This document shows, piece after piece, positions 59,089-63,010 of a stretch of DNA of 63,010 nt. A program made the translations under genes and the position numbers. The stretch covers positions 1 to 63,010 of the forward strand of contig NZ_JAJNBZ010000033.1 in the NCBI RefSeq assembly GCF_021369635.1, given 5' to 3'. The stretch is from Paenibacillus profundus. GTDB taxonomy: Bacteria; Bacillota; Bacilli; Paenibacillales; Paenibacillaceae. Position 1 is the first letter of the stretch, and each line of letters begins with the position of its first letter. The notes below the pieces were generated by a model that saw only the letters and a list, made by a program, of their open reading frames with translations, was not told the DNA's origin and searched no databases.

Positions 59089-60474
59089 TTAGAACCGGAA
59101 ATATAAGAATGGGTTAAATGTCGCGTCTACCAAGTAGGCGACGGATAGGAAGAATAGCACGCCATGCCAAACGAGAGGCAGAAGCGACCTAGTGTTTTTG
59201 CTCCGTGACTGCTTCATTGGCAAAGAGGCAATAATCAACACGAGGATCAGAATCGCGTTCGTGTAAGTGAAATATAGAGTACTGTTATCCCACAGTGGTT
59301 GGTGATTGAATCCCACCATTGCTTGCAAATATCGGAGCACCATGGGAAGTTGGTCAAAGGCGAACAACACCCATCCAATGAGAATAAGCAAGAGCGCATA
59401 AAGGTGCCTTACCCAGCGCGGTAGGCGATTCAGCAGCTTTAATCCCCACCATTTTTCAATAATGAGAATAACGCCGAAGTACAACCCCCACAACAAGAAA
59501 TTCCAGCTTGCTCCATGCCAAATTCCTGTAAGCAACCACACGATGAGAATATTGCGCAATTGAATGCCTAGTCCCCGGCGATTACCGCCAAGCGGGATGT
59601 AGACGTAATCGCGAAACCAACTGCTAAGAGAAATATGCCATCTTCGCCAGAAGTCGGTAATGCTCTGCGCGATATAAGGCTGGTTGAAGTTCTCGTTAAA
59701 TCGGAATCCGAACATAAGACCGAGACCGATGGCCATATCGGAATAGCCGCTAAAGTCGAAGTAGATTTGAAAAGCAAAGGCGATGATGCCAAGCCAAGCG
59801 GTTAAAGCAGGCATCGAATCCAGATTGGAGCTCGATATGGTGTGCCAGAGCAGTCCAATATTGTTGGCAAGAAGCACCTTTTTCGCAAGCCCAATAATGA
59901 ACCGCCTGACCCCTTCCGCAAATTTCTCGATATTCACCGAACGCTTACGCAATTGCTCTGCGAGGGTGTTGTATTGAACAATTGGACCTGCTACTAATTG
60001 CGGAAACAAGGCGACGAAGGTACCGAAGTCAATCCAATTTCTCTGTGCTTTTGCGGTTCCTCTATACACGTCTATAATGTAGGACATGGATTGAAACGTA
60101 TAGAACGATATTCCGATAGGGAGCGGTAGTTCCGTTAAAGGGATGTGCGTTCCAAGCAGTTCATTCACATTCAGAATAAGAAAATCCGCGTATTTGAAAT
60201 ACGATAATAACCCTAGGTTAACGACAACAGAAAACACGACAATCCACTTGCGTTGAATAGTGTTCAACTTTGGCCTACTAAGTAGTAGGCCGAAGCTGTA
60301 ATCCGTAATGGTGGACAGCAACATAATTACAATGTAAACGGGTTCGCCCCATGCATAAAAGATGAGGCTGGTTAAGAATAAGATGAGATTTTTGATTCGC
60401 CATGGCGAACAGTAATAAAGAGCAAGGACGGCCGGCAAGAACAAGAATAGAAAAAGTAGGCTGCTGAATAGCAT
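59089..60474 (-). CDS. MBOAT-family O-acyltransferase (AlgI/PatA-like)
   Basis: 461 aa with about 11 membrane helices. Signature parts: FFLPAVLALYY-like start, LPLPIGISFYTFQSMSYIIDVYRG, the central DFSGYSDMAIGLGLMFGFRF, FWRRWHISLSSWFRDYVYIPLGGNR and WHGASWNFLLWG containing the catalytic His. It moves an acyl group from a cytosolic donor across the membrane to the DHHW protein. It lies 6 bp after the DUF4358 lipoprotein gene and 21 bp before the DHHW gene; all are one operon. Confidence 0.95.
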   Translation of the reverse strand: MLFSSLLFLFLFLPAVLALYYCSPWRIKNLILFLTSLIFYAWGEPVYIVIMLLSTITDYSFGLLLSRPKLNTIQRKWIVVFSVVVNLGLLSYFKYADFLILNVNELLGTHIPLTELPLPIGISFYTFQSMSYIIDVYRGTAKAQRNWIDFGTFVALFPQLVAGPIVQYNTLAEQLRKRSVNIEKFAEGVRRFIIGLAKKVLLANNIGLLWHTISSSNLDSMPALTAWLGIIAFAFQIYFDFSGYSDMAIGLGLMFGFRFNENFNQPYIAQSITDFWRRWHISLSSWFRDYVYIPLGGNRRGLGIQLRNILIVWLLTGIWHGASWNFLLWGLYFGVILIIEKWWGLKLLNRLPRWVRHLYALLLILIGWVLFAFDQLPMVLRYLQAMVGFNHQPLWDNSTLYFTYTNAILILVLIIASLPMKQSRSKNTRSLLPLVWHGVLFFLSVAYLVDATFNPFLYFRF

Positions 60475-60480
60475 AGACGG

Positions 60481-60966
60481 TTATTTTTGATCAAAGAAGC
60501 TATCGTATGTTTTTACAAGTTCGTCGGCATTTTCGGAAATAACGAATAGCACGTAGTTGCCTTTCGTGACAAGCTTATAGTTTTTGGCATTCTCGTATTG
60601 GTCAGGCAGGTACGTTTCGAATTGCTTTTGCACTTCTGACGCGCGTTGTTTAATAGCGGTTTCGATAGCAGGGATATCTTTCGCATCTTTGACTTTCAAG
60701 ATAGCGATTTCGTTGGTCTTCACGTTCATCATCGGGATTCTAATGGTATATTCTTCAAGCAACGCAAGGTCTAGATGGTATAACTCCTTCACCATATCCG
60801 CTTGCAGTTCTATTAACGCGGGTTGCTCCACTTGTGCAATCATCTGGTCGGCCATTTCTTTCGTAGGCAGCGTTGCTTCAATCGGTGTTTCCTTGTTACT
60901 GGAACAGGCGCTAAGCACCAAGCTTAATATGATTGTCAACATAAGAACGAAGTTATGTTTTTTCAT
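60481..60966 (-). CDS. DUF4358 lipoprotein
   Basis: 161 aa. Lipoprotein signal KKHNFVLMLTIILSLVLSACSSN with lipobox LSAC. The rest matches the DUF4358 pattern: MADQMIAQVEQPALIEL, ELYHLDLALLEEYTIRIPMM, NEIAILKVKDAKDIPAIETAI and VLFVISENADELVKTYDSFF. Found next to MBOAT/DHHW genes in many Bacillota; probably an accessory of the acylation machinery on the outer membrane face. First gene of the operon; ATG 60966 has AAGGAGAG upstream. Confidence 0.92.
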   Translation of the reverse strand: MKKHNFVLMLTIILSLVLSACSSNKETPIEATLPTKEMADQMIAQVEQPALIELQADMVKELYHLDLALLEEYTIRIPMMNVKTNEIAILKVKDAKDIPAIETAIKQRASEVQKQFETYLPDQYENAKNYKLVTKGNYVLFVISENADELVKTYDSFFDQK

Positions 60967-61077
60967 TCTGTGCGCTCTCCTTAGTGTGTTTGTTTTACTT
61001 TCTCAGGCCTATCGACGTATGGAGTTTATAAAAGGTTTCACTAAATATATATTTCCCAGTTTTTGCGCAAATATAAA

Positions 61078-61108
61078 AAAACTCAAGCCGGATTCCAGCC
61101 TGAGTTTT
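61078..61108 (-). terminator. Terminator of the SDR gene
   Basis: On the minus strand AAACTCAGGCTGGAATCCGG folds with CTTGAGTTT and is followed by TTTTTATATTT. It is about 25 bp after the SDR stop. Confidence 0.8.
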
Positions 61109-61133
61109 CTATCATATTCATTCCGATCAATAA

Positions 61134-61886
61134 TTACTTGAAAGAAGCATATCCTTCATCAGCCATCACAACACTGCCATTGATAGCGCTTGCTTCTTCT
61201 AATGAAATCAAATACACGGTATCTGCTACTTGTTCAGGTTGGGTCAATTTATTGCCCATGACCTTTGCTTTCATCGAATCTACTAAACCATTATCTTTGT
61301 ATCCTTGAATAATTGGCGTATCTACTGCTCCTGGCGCAACTGCCACAACACGAATTCCATAGGCAACTAACTCGAGCGCTGCTGATTTGGTCATCATAAT
61401 AACGGCCCCTTTTGTTGCATGGTAGGCAAAAGTTCCAGGTGACGCTAAGAATCCAAACACAGATGCTGTATTAATAATGACGCCTTTAATGCCCAATTCT
61501 CTCATTTTTCGGCCTGCTGCAATAATTCCGTAGGCCACTCCATGTTGGTTCACATTAACTACGCTATGATAATCATTCAAATTTTGATCCAGCACGGGCG
61601 TCACACGTCCTATCCCGGCATTATTAAACATGATGTCAATTCTTCCAAATGTCTCTACCGCTTTTTCCACTAACGCTTCTACATCTTCAAGTTTGGATAC
61701 ATCCGTTTTGACGAAGATCGCTTCCCCGCCCTCCGCCTTAATCAATTCGACGGTTTCATTTCCTGTTTCTTCGTTAAAATCTGCGACAACGACTCGATCG
61801 CCTTTACTCGCAAATTTTAAAGCCGTATGTCTTCCGATCCCGCTGGCTCCACCCGTAATGACGGCAACTCTTTTAATTGATGTCAT
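61134..61886 (-). CDS. Short-chain dehydrogenase/reductase
   Basis: 250 aa, classical SDR. Cofactor motif TGGASGIGRHTAL, D in VVADFNEE after strand 2 (NAD preference), NNAGIG, catalytic S in INTASVFGF and YxxxK in AYHATKGAVIMM. ATG 61886 has GGGAGGAA upstream; the longer frame to 61955 is not needed. It is divergent from the LysR gene at 62055 and may be its target. Substrate unknown. Confidence 0.93.
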   Translation of the reverse strand: MTSIKRVAVITGGASGIGRHTALKFASKGDRVVVADFNEETGNETVELIKAEGGEAIFVKTDVSKLEDVEALVEKAVETFGRIDIMFNNAGIGRVTPVLDQNLNDYHSVVNVNQHGVAYGIIAAGRKMRELGIKGVIINTASVFGFLASPGTFAYHATKGAVIMMTKSAALELVAYGIRVVAVAPGAVDTPIIQGYKDNGLVDSMKAKVMGNKLTQPEQVADTVYLISLEEASAINGSVVMADEGYASFK

Positions 61887-62054
61887 CTCTTGTTCCTCCC
61901 TTATCTTACATTTCTCAGTTTTTTGTTCTATAGTGAGTATAATCACTGACAGCAAATATTCTTTTATGTTCTTATTGTAGCATCGCTTTCTATTAACTAA
62001 AATTTATATATATTAAATTATAGTTAAGAAATACTTAAGAGGAGGTGTGAACAC

Positions 62055-62939
62055 ATGAATCTTGAACAATTGGAATACATCGTTGAAGTGGCAAAAACCG
62101 GTTCTCTAACGAAGGCTGCGCAAAATTCCCATGTCACCCTCTCGGCGATTAGCCAATCGGTATCCTTGCTCGAATCGGAGTTAGCGTTAAGTTTATTCAA
62201 CCGCTCGCGCGGCTTGGGAGCTGTCCCGACGCCGGAGGGCAAGGCTATCATCAGCAAAGCCAGTGAAGTATTATTGAAAATAAATGAGCTCAGAGAAGAA
62301 GCCCAATCATATAGCAATACCTTAAGCGGACAATTAAGAATAGCCACGATACCCGGGCCCATGCATTTGCTGGTGGGCGTCGTATCGAATTTCAAGCGGG
62401 ATTTTCCCAATGTCAAAATCGAAATATTCGAAAAGGGGCCTAAGGAAATATTAGATCTAATGAAGCACGACAAAATTGATATCGGGTTAATCGCTTTATC
62501 CGAAAATCTAATAGAAAAACATCATACTCTATCCTTTGAACGATTGCTGGAAGGGAAAATAGTCGTCGGGGTAAATAAACAGTCGCCTCTTTTGCTGGAG
62601 AAAACGATAACGCCAGAAAAATTAGTGGGGCAAACGTTAGTTTTGTATGATGATGAGCACATTCGTGAATTCATGACACAGTTTATCTCTATATATGGGG
62701 ACGTTGACATTCTTTTTATCAGCAACAATACGCAGGCTATCCAAAATGCGGTCACAGAAGGGTTAGCGCTTACCATTGGACTTGATTATTCGTTTAAAAA
62801 CGATGGACCGCATATTATCCCCTTAGAGCTGGAATCACCAAATACCGAGCCCATTTATTACGGATGGGTGCTGCCTGAAGAGAAGCACGCTTCTCAGGTT
62901 TCCAAGAGATTTCTTAACAGGCTTAAATTCGAATTTTGA
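62055..62939 (+). CDS. LysR-family transcriptional regulator
   Basis: 294 aa. HTH in NLEQLEYIVEVAKTGSLTKA and AAQNSHVTLSAISQSVSLLE; co-inducer domain follows (GQLRIATIPGPMHLLVGVVS, KIDIGLIALSENLIE, ALTIGLDYSFKNDGPHIIPL). AGGAGGTG precedes the ATG. It is divergent from the SDR gene with 168 bp between, the usual LysR layout. The stop TGA (62937-62939) lies at the junction with an IS200/IS605-type end, so the insertion may have replaced the natural last codon or two; the length is still normal. Confidence 0.93.
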   Translation: MNLEQLEYIVEVAKTGSLTKAAQNSHVTLSAISQSVSLLESELALSLFNRSRGLGAVPTPEGKAIISKASEVLLKINELREEAQSYSNTLSGQLRIATIPGPMHLLVGVVSNFKRDFPNVKIEIFEKGPKEILDLMKHDKIDIGLIALSENLIEKHHTLSFERLLEGKIVVGVNKQSPLLLEKTITPEKLVGQTLVLYDDEHIREFMTQFISIYGDVDILFISNNTQAIQNAVTEGLALTIGLDYSFKNDGPHIIPLELESPNTEPIYYGWVLPEEKHASQVSKRFLNRLKFEF

Positions 62940-63010
62940 CACTCCACACGGCTAAAGCCGTGGGATTCTTAGCTAGTTGGTGCTTCCGCAGTCCATTTCT
63001 GGTTTGGAAA
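62937..63010 (-). mobile_element. IS200/IS605-type right end (tnpB outside the window)
   Basis: On the minus strand the sequence ends ...CTAGCTAAGAATCCCACGG, then CTTTAGCCGTGTGGAGTGTCA. The hairpin CACGGCT-AA-AGCCGTG (62947-62962) preceded by AAGAATCCC is the 3' end typical of tnpB elements, which is also the 3' end of the omega RNA. Reading frames entering from the right end at 62973 (...MDCGSTN) or 62969 (...AEAPTS); one of them is probably the TnpB C-terminus. The bases left of 62937, inside the LysR gene, would be the guide. Confidence 0.7.

Overview
The window looks like a chromosome segment of a Paenibacillus-type endospore former (Bacillota). The signs are a CotS-type spore coat protein next to a CotSA-type glycosyltransferase, an SLH-anchored surface protein, strong AGGAGG ribosome sites, frequent TTG starts, and several families common in Paenibacillus. 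Both edges cut through mobile DNA: the left edge is the 5' part of a group II intron (minus strand) and the right edge is an IS200/IS605-type right end whose tnpB lies outside.

Layout. 0-9.4 kb: AhpD-like protein, CGNR zinc-finger protein and methionine aminopeptidase, then a minus-strand operon pxpB-pxpC-pxpA (5-oxoprolinase) ending in an ECF41-type sigma factor, then an Fe-S-flavoured group (IscA-like carrier, broken HesB-like gene, tRNA hydroxylase TrhO, SufR-like regulator). 9.4-21 kb: an SLH serine hydrolase divergent from a two-component system, then three membrane-anchored alpha/beta hydrolases around a MerR regulator. The MerR-hydrolase pair is tandemly duplicated. In the second copy the regulator is a remnant and the hydrolase is split by a frameshift. 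Three promoters here share a 19-bp spacer and one inverted repeat. 21-30 kb: GNAT, SnoaL-like and nitroreductase genes (with a decayed second copy at 30.1 kb), then the spore-surface block: CotS-like protein with 36-aa repeats and a very basic tail, glycosyltransferase, UDP-glucose dehydrogenase, nucleotidyltransferase and a very acidic small protein. 30-36.6 kb: ECF sigma factor, secreted metzincin, broken TetR genes, P450 and DHA2 exporter. 36.6-42.7 kb: a decaying Fur-regulated siderophore locus (ATPase with a MITE at its 3' end, permease, two ruined binding proteins, truncated AraC regulator) with a penicillin-acylase gene inside it.

42.7-63 kb: zinc-ribbon gene and two unknowns beside a SUKH remnant, VOC protein, a gene-poor stretch, a TetR/YhgE pair with matching operators, a broken AraC-effector gene and an APH-like gene with an in-frame stop, LLM oxidoreductase with AraC regulator, KptA, a TetR/MFS pair with matching operators, an acylation set (DHHW protein, MBOAT, DUF4358 lipoprotein), and a divergent SDR/LysR pair.

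The window is unusually rich in broken genes, many by apparent single-base changes. Either this strain is losing accessory genes or the sequence carries indel errors; both are possible. I see no rRNA, tRNA, CRISPR array or phage. I did not find a convincing wholly new system. The strongest unusual signals are the duplicated MerR-hydrolase module with its shared promoters, the CotS variant with repeats and a protamine-like tail, and the junctions of the two edge elements.
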